Under the pieces are notes generated by a model. It had not been told where the DNA came from, made no database searches, and saw nothing but the letters and a program-made list of their open reading frames with translations. A stretch of DNA of 64,000 nucleotides, taken from Bacillota bacterium. Lineage in GTDB: Bacteria > Bacillota > Clostridia > Oscillospirales > Ruminococcaceae. Location: contig JAEZCT010000083.1 of NCBI GenBank assembly GCA_023433405.1, forward strand, positions 62,001 to 126,000, given 5' to 3'. A program made the position numbers and the translations under genes. Each line of letters starts with the position of its first letter. Position 1 is the stretch's first letter. Shown piece after piece: positions 7,623 through 16,700 of this stretch.

Positions 7623-7708
7623 TGCTCATCGCCTCCTGCTCAACCCACTGAAAAAAGGCATAAACGGTAAGCTTGTTTACCTTCTTGCGTTTTAAAAACT
7701 AACAATGA

Positions 7709-7755
7709 AAGACCGCCCCCGCCCGATGTGCATGACATCAGGCGGGGGCGGTCTT
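7709..7755 (+). terminator. GC-rich hairpin terminator
   Basis: Perfect 15-bp stem AAGACCGCCCCCGCC/GGCGGGGGCGGTCTT with a 17-base loop that can itself pair (GATGT/ACATC). It ends the small-protein cluster. No long T run follows on the plus strand. Confidence 0.75.
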
Positions 7756-7795
7756 AGATTATGCAGCTTTTTTGGTTTATTTCGCCTGCAAAGTA

Positions 7796-7823
7796 TTGCA
7801 ATGTCTCATAGTTATGGTATACT
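7796..7823 (+). promoter_or_regulatory. promoter of the TetR-led operon
   Basis: TTGCAA (7796-7801), 16-bp spacer, TATACT (7818-7823). The leader to the ATG at 7910 is about 80 nt. I did not find a clear palindromic TetR operator, but the regulator likely acts here on its own operon. Confidence 0.6.
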
Positions 7824-7909
7824 GAACCTATCTTGTGAGTGGATATTCACGAGCGCGGGTTGCATTTTACCTGACTATAAATTAGCTTAGTAAAAAAGGC
7901 AGGTGCGCC

Positions 7910-8581
7910 ATGCTCCAAAAACTCAGCGAAGATAAGATAAGCGAAATTCTTGAAACAGGCATCAATGAATTCGCCGAAAATGGGCCGGATAAAGCGAACA
8001 TCAACGTCATTGCCCGTAAGGCGGGCGTGAGTGTGGGCGTGCTTTATAAGTACTATAAGAATAAGGACGCTTTTTTTGAGGCATGTCTCCAGCACGCGCT
8101 GTCCGCGCTGAAAAACGCAATCGACGAGGTGCTAAAGGGCGACGATAAGATACTTGTTCGGGCCGAGAAGCTCATTCGTGCCTTACAGCACAGCGCAAAA
8201 AACCATCGCAGCTACAACATCTTATACCACGAAATCACCGCGGGCAGCTGCAGAGACTACGCTCCTGCCTTTGCCCGCGAGATTGAGGGCATCTCTTCCC
8301 GGGTATACCGGGCGTTTATCACTCAAGCGCAGGCTGAGGGGGATATCCGCCGGGATATGAACCCGAGACTCCTCGCATTCTTTTTTGATAACCTGTTAAT
8401 GATGCTCCAGTTTTCCTATTGCTGCGACTATTATCGGGAGCGGTTTAAGATTTACTGCGGGGAGAACGTATTTGACGAGGATGAGACTGTCGTTACTGAG
8501 CTATTAAAGTTCTTTGAGTCCGCGTTTACCACAGAGCATTCTCAAATTTTACACAAAGACGACGGGGGGACACGGCAATGA
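7910..8581 (+). CDS. TetR/AcrR family transcriptional regulator
   Basis: A 223-residue regulator with the TetR N-terminal helix-turn-helix at about residues 28-58, where A-R-K-A-G-V-S-V-G-V-L-Y-K-Y-Y-K-N-K is the typical recognition segment. The ligand-binding C-terminal domain is not recognisable by family. Its stop overlaps the start of the FGGY kinase by 4 bases (ATGA at 8578-8581), so the two are translationally coupled and the regulator most likely controls the kinase-aminotransferase-aldolase operon, with the pathway substrate or a phosphorylated intermediate as inducer (inference). Confidence 0.9.
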   Translation: MLQKLSEDKISEILETGINEFAENGPDKANINVIARKAGVSVGVLYKYYKNKDAFFEACLQHALSALKNAIDEVLKGDDKILVRAEKLIRALQHSAKNHRSYNILYHEITAGSCRDYAPAFAREIEGISSRVYRAFITQAQAEGDIRRDMNPRLLAFFFDNLLMMLQFSYCCDYYRERFKIYCGENVFDEDETVVTELLKFFESAFTTEHSQILHKDDGGTRQ

Positions 8582-10170
8582 CCTATATCATCTCCTATGA
8601 TATCGGAACCACGGGGGTGAAGACCTGCCTGTTCGGGATAGGAAATACCATTGACCTGATTGCGAGCGCGCAGCAAAGCTATGGGCTGTACCTTCTGGAT
8701 AACGGCGGTGTGGAACAGGACGCGGACGAATGGTGGGACGCCCTGTGCGCCACCACTCACGCGCTGTTTTTGCAGTCCGGGGTTTCTGCCCAAGAGGTTT
8801 CGGGCATCTCCTTCTGCTGCCAAATGCAGGGGCTGGTGCTGGTGGATAAGGCGGGCAACGCGGTGCGTCGCCCCATGAGCTACATGGACCAGCGCGCCAA
8901 GGCGGAGATTAAGGCGGGGATTGCCCACGGCCCGCAGATTGCGGGGGCAAATGTTTTTAAGCTTGCAAAAAGCCTTGCCATCACCGGCGCGGTTTCTTCG
9001 AGTGTAAAAGACCCGGTATGGAAGTATAAATGGGTGGAGCGCAACGAGCCGGAGATTTTTAAAAGGGTGTATAAATGGTTTGATGTCAAGGAATACCTGA
9101 TATGCCGCTGCACCGGAGAGTTTGTAATGACCGAGGATTCCGCCTTTTCCACCTTTCTTTTTGATACGCGAAAGGGCAAAAGGGGGTGGAGCAAATCCTT
9201 ATGCCGGATGCTTCGGGTAAATACGGCACATCTGCCACGAATTGTACGCTCGGTGGATAAGGCGGGTGGGTTGACCCAAAAGGCGGCGGCGGAGCTTGGG
9301 CTTTGGGCGGGTACGCCGGTGTTTGGCGGCGGCGGTGATGCAACACTAATCGGGGTGGGAGCGGGCTGTACCGGTGTGGGCGACACTCACATCTATTCCG
9401 GCACGTCGGGATGGGTTTCCACCGTGGTTGACCGTCAGCTGGTGGATACCGACGCGATGATTGCCGCCATCGTGAGCGCCCAGGAAGGCAGATATAACTA
9501 CTTTGCCGAGATGGAGACCGCCGGTAAATGTCTGGAATGGGTCAAGGATCATCTGGCGCTTGACGAGATTGGAATATATCTTGAAAAGAAGCATGTAGCC
9601 GAAACACAGGAATCTGTCTACACCAGCCTCTACCATTACCTGACCGAAACAATTGAGCGGATTCCCGCCGGAGCGGGGGGCGTACTGTTTACCCCATGGC
9701 TGCACGGCAACCGCTGCCCCTTTGAGGACCCGAACGCCGCCGGCATGTTTTTTAATATCCGGCTGGAAACGGGCAAGACAGAGCTTATCCGCGCTGTGCT
9801 GGAGGGGGTATGCTACCACCTGCGCTGGATGCTGGAGTGTCAGGACCGAAAGGTTTTAACCTCAAACCCCATCCGCTTTGTGGGCGGCGGCGCCCTCTCC
9901 GGTGTCACCTGCCAGATTCTTGCCGACTTGACCGGGCGCACCATCGAAACCGTCGCCTCTCCCCAAAACGTTGGGGCTGTTGGCGCGGCGGCGGTGGCCG
10001 GCGTTGGGCTTGGCATCATAGGCGGACTGGAGCGTGCCAGGGAGCTTATCCCCGCTGTCAGGACCTATTCTCCAAACCCCGCGGTAAAGCCGGTATACGA
10101 CCGAAATTTTATGGTTTTTAAGCGGCTGTACCGCGCAAACCGCAAGAACTTTAAACTGCTTAACCAGTAA
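8578..10170 (+). CDS. FGGY-family carbohydrate kinase
   Basis: A 530-residue sugar kinase. It has the N-terminal phosphate motif Y-D-I-G-T-T-G-V-K-T, the D-x-D-E-W-W region typical of xylulokinase-like members near residue 48, a Q-M-Q-G segment near 85, and C-terminal ATP-binding glycine motifs (F-V-G-G-G-A-L-S-G near residue 440; N-V-G-A-V-G-A-A). The family phosphorylates a hydroxyl of a sugar, ketose or polyol with ATP. The exact substrate cannot be read from the sequence. Coupling to the TetR gene and the downstream aminotransferase and class II aldolase suggests phosphorylation of an unusual sugar or sugar acid before aldol cleavage. Confidence 0.92.
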   Translation: MTYIISYDIGTTGVKTCLFGIGNTIDLIASAQQSYGLYLLDNGGVEQDADEWWDALCATTHALFLQSGVSAQEVSGISFCCQMQGLVLVDKAGNAVRRPMSYMDQRAKAEIKAGIAHGPQIAGANVFKLAKSLAITGAVSSSVKDPVWKYKWVERNEPEIFKRVYKWFDVKEYLICRCTGEFVMTEDSAFSTFLFDTRKGKRGWSKSLCRMLRVNTAHLPRIVRSVDKAGGLTQKAAAELGLWAGTPVFGGGGDATLIGVGAGCTGVGDTHIYSGTSGWVSTVVDRQLVDTDAMIAAIVSAQEGRYNYFAEMETAGKCLEWVKDHLALDEIGIYLEKKHVAETQESVYTSLYHYLTETIERIPAGAGGVLFTPWLHGNRCPFEDPNAAGMFFNIRLETGKTELIRAVLEGVCYHLRWMLECQDRKVLTSNPIRFVGGGALSGVTCQILADLTGRTIETVASPQNVGAVGAAAVAGVGLGIIGGLERARELIPAVRTYSPNPAVKPVYDRNFMVFKRLYRANRKNFKLLNQ

Positions 10171-10267
10171 CACTATTTCCGTTTCAAGATACCTGATTGT
10201 CAAAAAGCATAGGCACCGATTTTATGAGCAATGCAAAGTATAACATATTTAGGGAGGATTTATACTT

Positions 10268-11746
10268 ATGGATTCTATGAAGCCGCGCTACCGTTACGTT
10301 GACGCCAAGGCAGTAACCGCAAAGCTGGATGAACTCATCCAAAAGCCCATCTACAGCATAGGAAAGGCCGCCCTCAAAAAATACGAAGCCGAATATTACG
10401 GCGAGCGCTGCAAGACCTCCCGTTCTATGGTCGATCAGGCGCTGTCTGTCATTCCCGGCGGTGTGCAGCACAATCTGGCCTTTAACTACCCCTTCCCCCT
10501 TGTGTTTACCAAAGCGGAGGGCGACAAGCTGTATGATATTGACGGCAATGAATACTTTGACTTTTTACAGGCGGGCGGACCCACCGTGCTGGGCAGCAAC
10601 CCGCAGGCGGTACGCGACAAGGTAAAGGAGCTGCTCGATACCTGCGGCCCTTCAACCGGGCTGTTCCACGAATACGAATACAAGATGGCGCAAAAAATTG
10701 TGGAGCTGGTACCCTCCGTAGACCTAGTGCGCATGTTCGGCTCCGGCACAGAGGCATGTATGGGCGCTGTGCGTGTGGCGCGTCTTGCCACCAAAAAAAA
10801 GAACATTGTAAAAATGGGCGGCGCCTATCACGGCTGGAGTGACCAGCTTGCCTATGGCATTCGTATTCCCGGCACCAAGGGGCTGCAATCGCAGGGCGTA
10901 CCCGGTTACATCTTTCGCCACACCCAGGAGTTCTTCCCCAACGACTTAAACGATCTGGAGCGGGTGCTGCGCCTTAATCAGCTCAAAGGCGGTACGGCGG
11001 CGGTGTTCTTGGAGCCTATCGGGCCGGAGAGCGGGACGCGCCCCGTGGACTTTAGTTTTCCCGCCGGAGCGCGCGCCTTGTGCTACAAATACGGCGCGCT
11101 TTTAATCTTTGACGAGGTTGTGACAGGCTTTCGCATGGGCAACGGCGGCGCACAGGAATACTTTGGCGTAACCCCCGACCTGACGGTATTCGGTAAGGTG
11201 ATTGCGGGGGGATATCCGGGAGCGGGTGCCTTAGGCGGCAAAAAAGAGTTTATGCGCTTTTTGGGCGCCGGGCTTGACGGTCACGGCAAAAAGGCGCTGG
11301 TGGGCGGCACCATGGCGGCTACCCCCATCAGCTGCTGCGCGGGCTACCACACCATCTGCGAAATAGAGCGCACCGGAGCTTGCGACAAGGCGGCGGCACT
11401 GGGCGACCGGCTGACGGACGGACTGACACAGCTCATCGAAAAGCGCAAGCTGCCCTTTGTTGCTTATAACGTAGGCTCCATTTGCCACCTGGATACCGTG
11501 GGAACCTTGCATTTCGCCATTCGCTGGACAAAGCCGTGGGAGATTCCCGGCATTCTCAAGGCAACCTCAAAACGCAAGGCGGAGATGCAGCACATGGGCG
11601 CGGCATATATGGCTGAGGGACTTGTCACCCTTGCAGGTAACCGCATGTACACCAGCGCGGCATACACCGAGGCGGATATTGATGCTGCTATTGCAGCGTT
11701 TGACCGTGTTTTTGACAGTATTGAGGTTGTTGAAGCAGGCAATTAA
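10268..11746 (+). CDS. class III aminotransferase (glutamate-1-semialdehyde-aminomutase-like)
   Basis: A 492-residue PLP enzyme of fold type I. It shows the G-S-G-T-E-A-C-M-G-A-V-R motif near residue 160 (phosphate cup), the aspartate of L-I-F-D-E-V-V-T-G-F-R near 285, and the Schiff-base lysine in F-G-K-V-I-A-G-G-Y-P near 315. It is longer than GSA aminomutase (about 430) because of about 60 extra N-terminal residues. No heme-pathway genes are nearby, so a role in heme synthesis is unlikely. It lies 97 bp after the FGGY kinase and 66 bp before the aldolase, with GGGAGGA upstream of the start. Possible roles are removal of an amino group from an amino sugar or of a C3 aldehyde product; this is inference. 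Confidence 0.9.
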   Translation: MDSMKPRYRYVDAKAVTAKLDELIQKPIYSIGKAALKKYEAEYYGERCKTSRSMVDQALSVIPGGVQHNLAFNYPFPLVFTKAEGDKLYDIDGNEYFDFLQAGGPTVLGSNPQAVRDKVKELLDTCGPSTGLFHEYEYKMAQKIVELVPSVDLVRMFGSGTEACMGAVRVARLATKKKNIVKMGGAYHGWSDQLAYGIRIPGTKGLQSQGVPGYIFRHTQEFFPNDLNDLERVLRLNQLKGGTAAVFLEPIGPESGTRPVDFSFPAGARALCYKYGALLIFDEVVTGFRMGNGGAQEYFGVTPDLTVFGKVIAGGYPGAGALGGKKEFMRFLGAGLDGHGKKALVGGTMAATPISCCAGYHTICEIERTGACDKAAALGDRLTDGLTQLIEKRKLPFVAYNVGSICHLDTVGTLHFAIRWTKPWEIPGILKATSKRKAEMQHMGAAYMAEGLVTLAGNRMYTSAAYTEADIDAAIAAFDRVFDSIEVVEAGN

Positions 11747-11812
11747 CTCTCCCTGCTGTGAATGGATAGGCGTTACGCGTTATTCGTAAACGCCGGAAAG
11801 GCTGGTTAACAA

Positions 11813-12808
11813 ATGATGAACCAACACGACGCAAAGCAATCGGTAGCCGACGCGGGACGGATGCTACTGCGCGAACGGCTGGTTGCCCGAACCTGGGGCA
11901 ACGTAAGCTGCCGCACCGGAGTACAGTCTTTTGTCATCACACCAAGCGGTCTAGCCTATGAGGGGATGACGGCGGAGGATGTGGTGGCATACAATATGGC
12001 GGACGGTACCTGGGCAGGCACCCGCAAGCCATCGTCGGAGAAAGGCGTACACGCCGCGGCATATACCCAGTTCCCCGACGCGGGCTTTGTCATTCACACC
12101 CACCAAACCTATGCCTCGGCGCTGGGACTTGCCGGATTTCAAGCGCTTGTGCTTACTAAGGAGCAGGAGGAGGCGCTTGGCGGCATTACGCTGGCTAAAT
12201 ACGGCCTGCCCAGCACAAAAGCACTCAAAAACAATGTCACCGCCGCTCTGGCAACCGGCGCGCATGTGGTTTTGATGGCACAGCATGGCGCGGTAATTGT
12301 CGGCAGAGACCAAACCGAGGCGTTTGAACGCTCCAAGCTGCTGGAGGCGGTATGCCGTGCTGCCTGCAAGGGTCTGCCCGCCGAAGGGGACGCAAACAAC
12401 ACGTCGTTAGCCGCGCTTGCGAGCCACGCCGCTCTTTCCTTCTCTCATACGGCCTATACGGCGGCGCCTGCCGTTCGGGAAACCGCAAGTACGGTGAAGT
12501 TTTTTCGCGCGCAGCTTGACGATATGGCGCAGATGATAGGACCGAAGCTGATAACCGTGAGCGCCGACGGAGAGGCTGTAGCAAACGCCCTGAAAAAACA
12601 CGACGCGGTGCTTGTGAAGGGTCTTGGCGCTGTCTGCCGGGCAGAGAGCGAGGCAGACTGCGACGCGCTCTGCCTGCTGGCGGAAAAGGCCTGCGTCAGC
12701 TTTTTACATACCAATGCGCTTGGGGTAGCTGCCACACTTTCGAAGCTTGACACCCTGTTAATGCGCACAATCTACCTGACCAAATACTCCAAGAAATCGG
12801 GCAAATAG
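11813..12808 (+). CDS. class II aldolase/adducin family protein with extra C-terminal domain
   Basis: A 331-residue protein. Residues 1-200 form a class II aldolase domain: T-W-G-N-V-S near residue 25, the I-T-P-S-G motif near 43, S-S-E-K near 74, the metal-binding H-T-H-Q near 94, and the distal Q-H-G-A near 157. Such enzymes (fuculose-, rhamnulose- or ribulose-phosphate aldolase/epimerase relatives) use zinc to cleave sugar phosphates to DHAP plus an aldehyde. Residues 205-331 are an extension in which V-L-V-K-G-L-G-A-V resembles the first domain's V-L-M-A-Q-H-G-A-V but lacks the histidine, suggesting a degenerate partial duplication. Last gene of the TetR-kinase-aminotransferase operon. 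Confidence 0.88.
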   Translation: MMNQHDAKQSVADAGRMLLRERLVARTWGNVSCRTGVQSFVITPSGLAYEGMTAEDVVAYNMADGTWAGTRKPSSEKGVHAAAYTQFPDAGFVIHTHQTYASALGLAGFQALVLTKEQEEALGGITLAKYGLPSTKALKNNVTAALATGAHVVLMAQHGAVIVGRDQTEAFERSKLLEAVCRAACKGLPAEGDANNTSLAALASHAALSFSHTAYTAAPAVRETASTVKFFRAQLDDMAQMIGPKLITVSADGEAVANALKKHDAVLVKGLGAVCRAESEADCDALCLLAEKACVSFLHTNALGVAATLSKLDTLLMRTIYLTKYSKKSGK

Positions 12809-12895
12809 GCTGTGCTCGTATCAAGCACAGGTATCGCACGATTATAGAACTTGGTCTAGTTTTAACCAGGGACATTATCGCCTTTTGTAATTATT

Positions 12896-13393
12896 ATGGC
12901 GTTGTGCGCCGGTATGGCTCCCGCGCCGGAAAGTCAGGATGCAAAACGTATGGGTAAAAGACATCATAAGGAATTATGGCGCACACTAAAGTTCGTGCTG
13001 TTCTCCTCCAGCGCGGGAATCATTCAGATCGGCAGCTTTACCCTTTTAAATGAGCTGATTCGCTTGCCCTATTGGGCAAGCTATCTGATAGCGCTGGTGC
13101 TGTCGATCCTTTGGAATTTCACCCTCAACCGCCGCTATACCTTCCAATCCGCCGCAAATGTCCCAGTTGCCATGCTCAAGGTATTTGCTTACTACTGTGT
13201 GTTTACTCCGGTGACCACCCTGCTGGGCAACTATCTGGTGGGAACGCTGCTGTGGAACGAATACCTTGTTACCGGAATGAATATGGCCTGCAACCTTGTT
13301 ACCGAATTTTTATACGATAAGCATGTGGTTTTTCGCGATTCCATCGATACCAATGAGCTTGTGAAAAAGAAAGCGGACAAAGAGCAGCGCTAG
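12896..13393 (+). CDS. GtrA-like membrane protein
   Basis: A 165-residue integral membrane protein with four hydrophobic segments, matching the GtrA family (PF04138): F-V-L-F-S-S-S-A-G-I-I-Q near residue 32, a W-N-F-T-L-N-R-R-Y-T-F motif near 85, which is the family hallmark, and a terminal F-L-Y-D-K-H-V-V-F. GtrA proteins are thought to flip polyprenyl-linked sugars or assist glycosylation of cell-surface polymers. The ATG at 12896 lacks a clear ribosome site; an in-frame ATG at 12950 with AGGA 10 bases upstream is the more likely start. No glycosyltransferase gene is adjacent. Confidence 0.85.
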   Translation: MALCAGMAPAPESQDAKRMGKRHHKELWRTLKFVLFSSSAGIIQIGSFTLLNELIRLPYWASYLIALVLSILWNFTLNRRYTFQSAANVPVAMLKVFAYYCVFTPVTTLLGNYLVGTLLWNEYLVTGMNMACNLVTEFLYDKHVVFRDSIDTNELVKKKADKEQR

Positions 13394-13491
13394 CTGCTCC
13401 CCTCACGACCCGCACCAAAAAGCGACATAGCGTGATTTGCCTATGCGATACCATCCATATACAGCGTGAAGGACAGGCTGGTGCAGTTGTT

Positions 13492-13593
13492 ATACTAATC
13501 TCCTCAAAAAGAGTCGATAAAAATCCGCGTGAAAACCCATAAATTAAAGCTTTTCACTTGATTTTTATACTCTTTTAATTCGGATATTAGTAT
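13492..13593 (+). repeat. palindromic repeat family 1, copy 5 (near consensus)
   Basis: 102 bp with ends ATACTAAT/ATTAGTAT. The core pairs ATAAAAATC-cgc-GTGAAAA with TTTTCAC-ttg-ATTTTTAT. It is nearly identical to the copies at 33080 and 58920, which suggests recent spread or homogenisation. Confidence 0.95.
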
Positions 13594-13650
13594 TATGAAA
13601 TATGGGCGGGGTACAGTTTGATTGTAAAGCATCTTCCAGCGAAGCATAAT

Positions 13651-13693
13651 AATCAAAAGGGCTTGCCTATGACAACGGCAAGCCCTTTTGATT
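13651..13693 (-). terminator. bidirectional terminator, 17-bp perfect stem
   Basis: AATCAAAAGGGCTTGCC paired with GGCAAGCCCTTTTGATT, 9-base loop. It separates convergent gtrA-like and giant surface-protein genes and probably terminates both. Confidence 0.9.
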
Positions 13694-13725
13694 ATTTATT
13701 TCGGATGATGAAACAAGAAAAACAG

Positions 13726-16700
13726 TTATTTGTTCACAGTGACCTTTATAGGAATCTTATGCGGGGCTGCCCAGCCGTCTTTTCGCAGCATCAGGTTCAC
13801 GGTGTAAGCTATGCCAACTTTTACGGCGTTGGCCGACTTTTCGACAAACTCCAGCTCGTCGCCGTTCTGCAAAAGCTCGAACTGTGGGGAAACCCCGTAA
13901 ATATCTGCCATAAAATCGGTCAGGGGTTCCTTTGCGGTTTCATTATACAAAGTGTATATAGCGATTTTATTGTAAGCATCGGAGCTTACCTGCTTAGCCA
14001 ATAGCTTTGGTGGGGAATTATTGGTTGTAACAATAATTTTAAGCTCCACCGGTTCGGAGTAGTTCTCCAGTTGAATATTCAAATAGCCGGTGGTTCCCGA
14101 CGTAATAAAGTCATTTTCCGTTCTTCGCACATACCACAAGCCGTCTCCTTGCTGTTCTACCGTAAAGTTGCTTTTAAACGCATCCGTCGTTTTATCGGCT
14201 ATGGCTACGCTTGTCACGGTTTCGTGGGTGGTAAAGAGAATCGGCGCGGAGGCATTGGTGTAGAACACGTTGACTCTTGGATTGGCCGCACTGATTAGGG
14301 AGGATGCACTCCGGCTCTCCACCTTTACCGTGAAGGTCATGGGTACCGTTAGCACATTAGTGCCCGTAATCCCGAAGAGCGTTTCGCCGAAATCTTCCAC
14401 CGTAATAAAGGCGGTTACTGTGTAGGTCCCGGTTTCAAGTGATTTGTCCCCTCTTACGCGCCAATCACTTCCCGACCTCTCCAGCTTCATTAAGCTGCTT
14501 GCGCAAAGCCTTTTGCCAAGCAGGATGGTATCTATCACCGCGCTTGTTACTTCGGCGCTTGAGATATTGCCATTAAGGCTTAATGAAAAACGGTTGGAGG
14601 TATACTGGTTGGTTTCTTGGTTAAGGTCGCTCTGCCTGTTAACCGTAATTGGTCTGCTACTGGTGGGGGTATAGTCGTACACCGTCAGTTGAATGGAGCG
14701 TTCCGCCTTCATTTTATCGTTTGACAGCGCCGTTATGGTAACCGAGCCTTCCTTTTTTAAGGTAACTACAGCTCCGCCGTTTGCCGTCGCTGAAATAGCG
14801 GCGATTGCGGAATTGCTCGTTTTCCAGACCGGCTTAGCATATACTTCGGTTCCCTCTCCGGTTGTCAACACCGCAGCGAGATCAATACGCTGACCGGGAG
14901 TAAACAACAGGCCAATATCCTGGTTTTTCTGTTCGATCATGCCCGTGCCGTCGGGCGACGGCATACGATGGATAATATCCACCCTTTGAACCTGTTGGGG
15001 AACTACGTTTACGGTGAATGTCACCTTGCGCTTGGCGGGGTCACCATTGAGCGCGGCGGTAATTACCGTACTGCCCGCTGAGCCGCCGGCTGCTGCCGTC
15101 ACTACGCCGAATTCATCCACTGTGGCAATATTCTTTTTACTGCTTGAGTAGGTAAGCAAGCTTTCAGGGATAACGGTTCCGTATTGGTTCCTCACCTCCA
15201 GCTTATCCGTTATTTTGCCGCCGGGTACCGAGGTAAGCTCCAATGTACGAATCGCGCCAACCACGCTGAGCTTTTCTGCCTTAGCGATAGGATAAACGTT
15301 CACATTGCAGGCTGCCGTTTTGTAACCGTCCACGGTGGTGACCGTGATGCGTGCCGACCCAAAGCCGGTTGGGGTTACTTCCCCACCCTCTACCATCGCG
15401 ACCTGCTCGTTGCTGCTGCTCCACATCAGGTCTGAGTTCGTGGCTTCATACTGATTCTTGTCAGAGGTTATGGTTGCCCAAAGGGATAACGGTTCTATTC
15501 CCTCAAAGCTCGCATCCTGCGCCACAAAGTCATGGCTGGCTTGATTGAGTTTGACCGATTTCACCCGAACGGGTACGACCGTTACCTCACATTCCGCTTC
15601 CCACTCGCCATCCATCGTGAATGCGGTAATGATAGCAAAGCCATCCTCACTTAATGCGGTAGCCCTTCCTTTATTGTCAAACTTGAAGTACTCTTGATTA
15701 TCTATCGACCATACAATCTTCCCAATATTCGCATTGGCGGGGGTTGTAACAATTTTAAGGGTTTCCGATTGATTCTTTTTAAGGACCAGCACCTCTTTAT
15801 TTAACTTGAAACTTGTGACCGGTACAATAATATTAATCATTTTCCCCCGTTTAAAGCTGCTGCCATCGGCTGTGGTTGCGGTAATGGTCACGGTTCCCTT
15901 TGCAATGGCTGTGACGACCCCGCTTACCTTGTCTACCGACGCAATCCTGCTGTTGGAGCTTGACCATGTTACAGCCTGGCCAACGGTTGACCCGTCATCC
16001 TCACGACCTACCACAGTTGCGGTATACGCCATAGAGGTACCGACGCTTATATCATCCGGGCCTTCAATGACTATGTTGCTCGGAGCGGAGGTGACCATGA
16101 CGAGAATCTCGGCGGTTACATCACTGCCGTCCTTGGCCCTTGCGATTAACGGATACTCGCCGACCTCAGCGTTTTTTGAAACGGTGATTTTACCGTTTGC
16201 AAATTTTATATTACTGTTACCAAGGTTATCCCATTCCAGCGTTTTTAAATCTGCGTCGGCAGGGGTGATTACCGGATTTATGGGTACCACCTTCCCACGC
16301 GCTACCGCAATCTCCTCTGCGCCCAGCAAAATGGTTTCCACCTGCTTTTTAACCGTTACGGTAGCCGTCACCTTTTTGCCGCTGCCATCCATCGCCGCGG
16401 CAGTAATTGTGGCGGTACCGCGCCCAACGGCGGTAACCGTTCCGGCTTCATCCACCGTAGCTACAGAAGGCTTCGAGCTGGTCCAAACCGGGTTGCTGCT
16501 GCCCGGACCATCCTCCCCATTTGCTTTTAGTGTGAAGACTGTGGTATTGCAATCCTCAGAATTAACGTAAAGGGTTGCGCTGCGGCTATCAATCTCCAGC
16601 TTTTGAATCGCATTTTGCGCTTCGGTCAGGCTTACCCTGCATACCGCCTGAATCTCCGGGTTATCCTCGGATTGTGCGATTACCTCAATATAAGAGTCGC

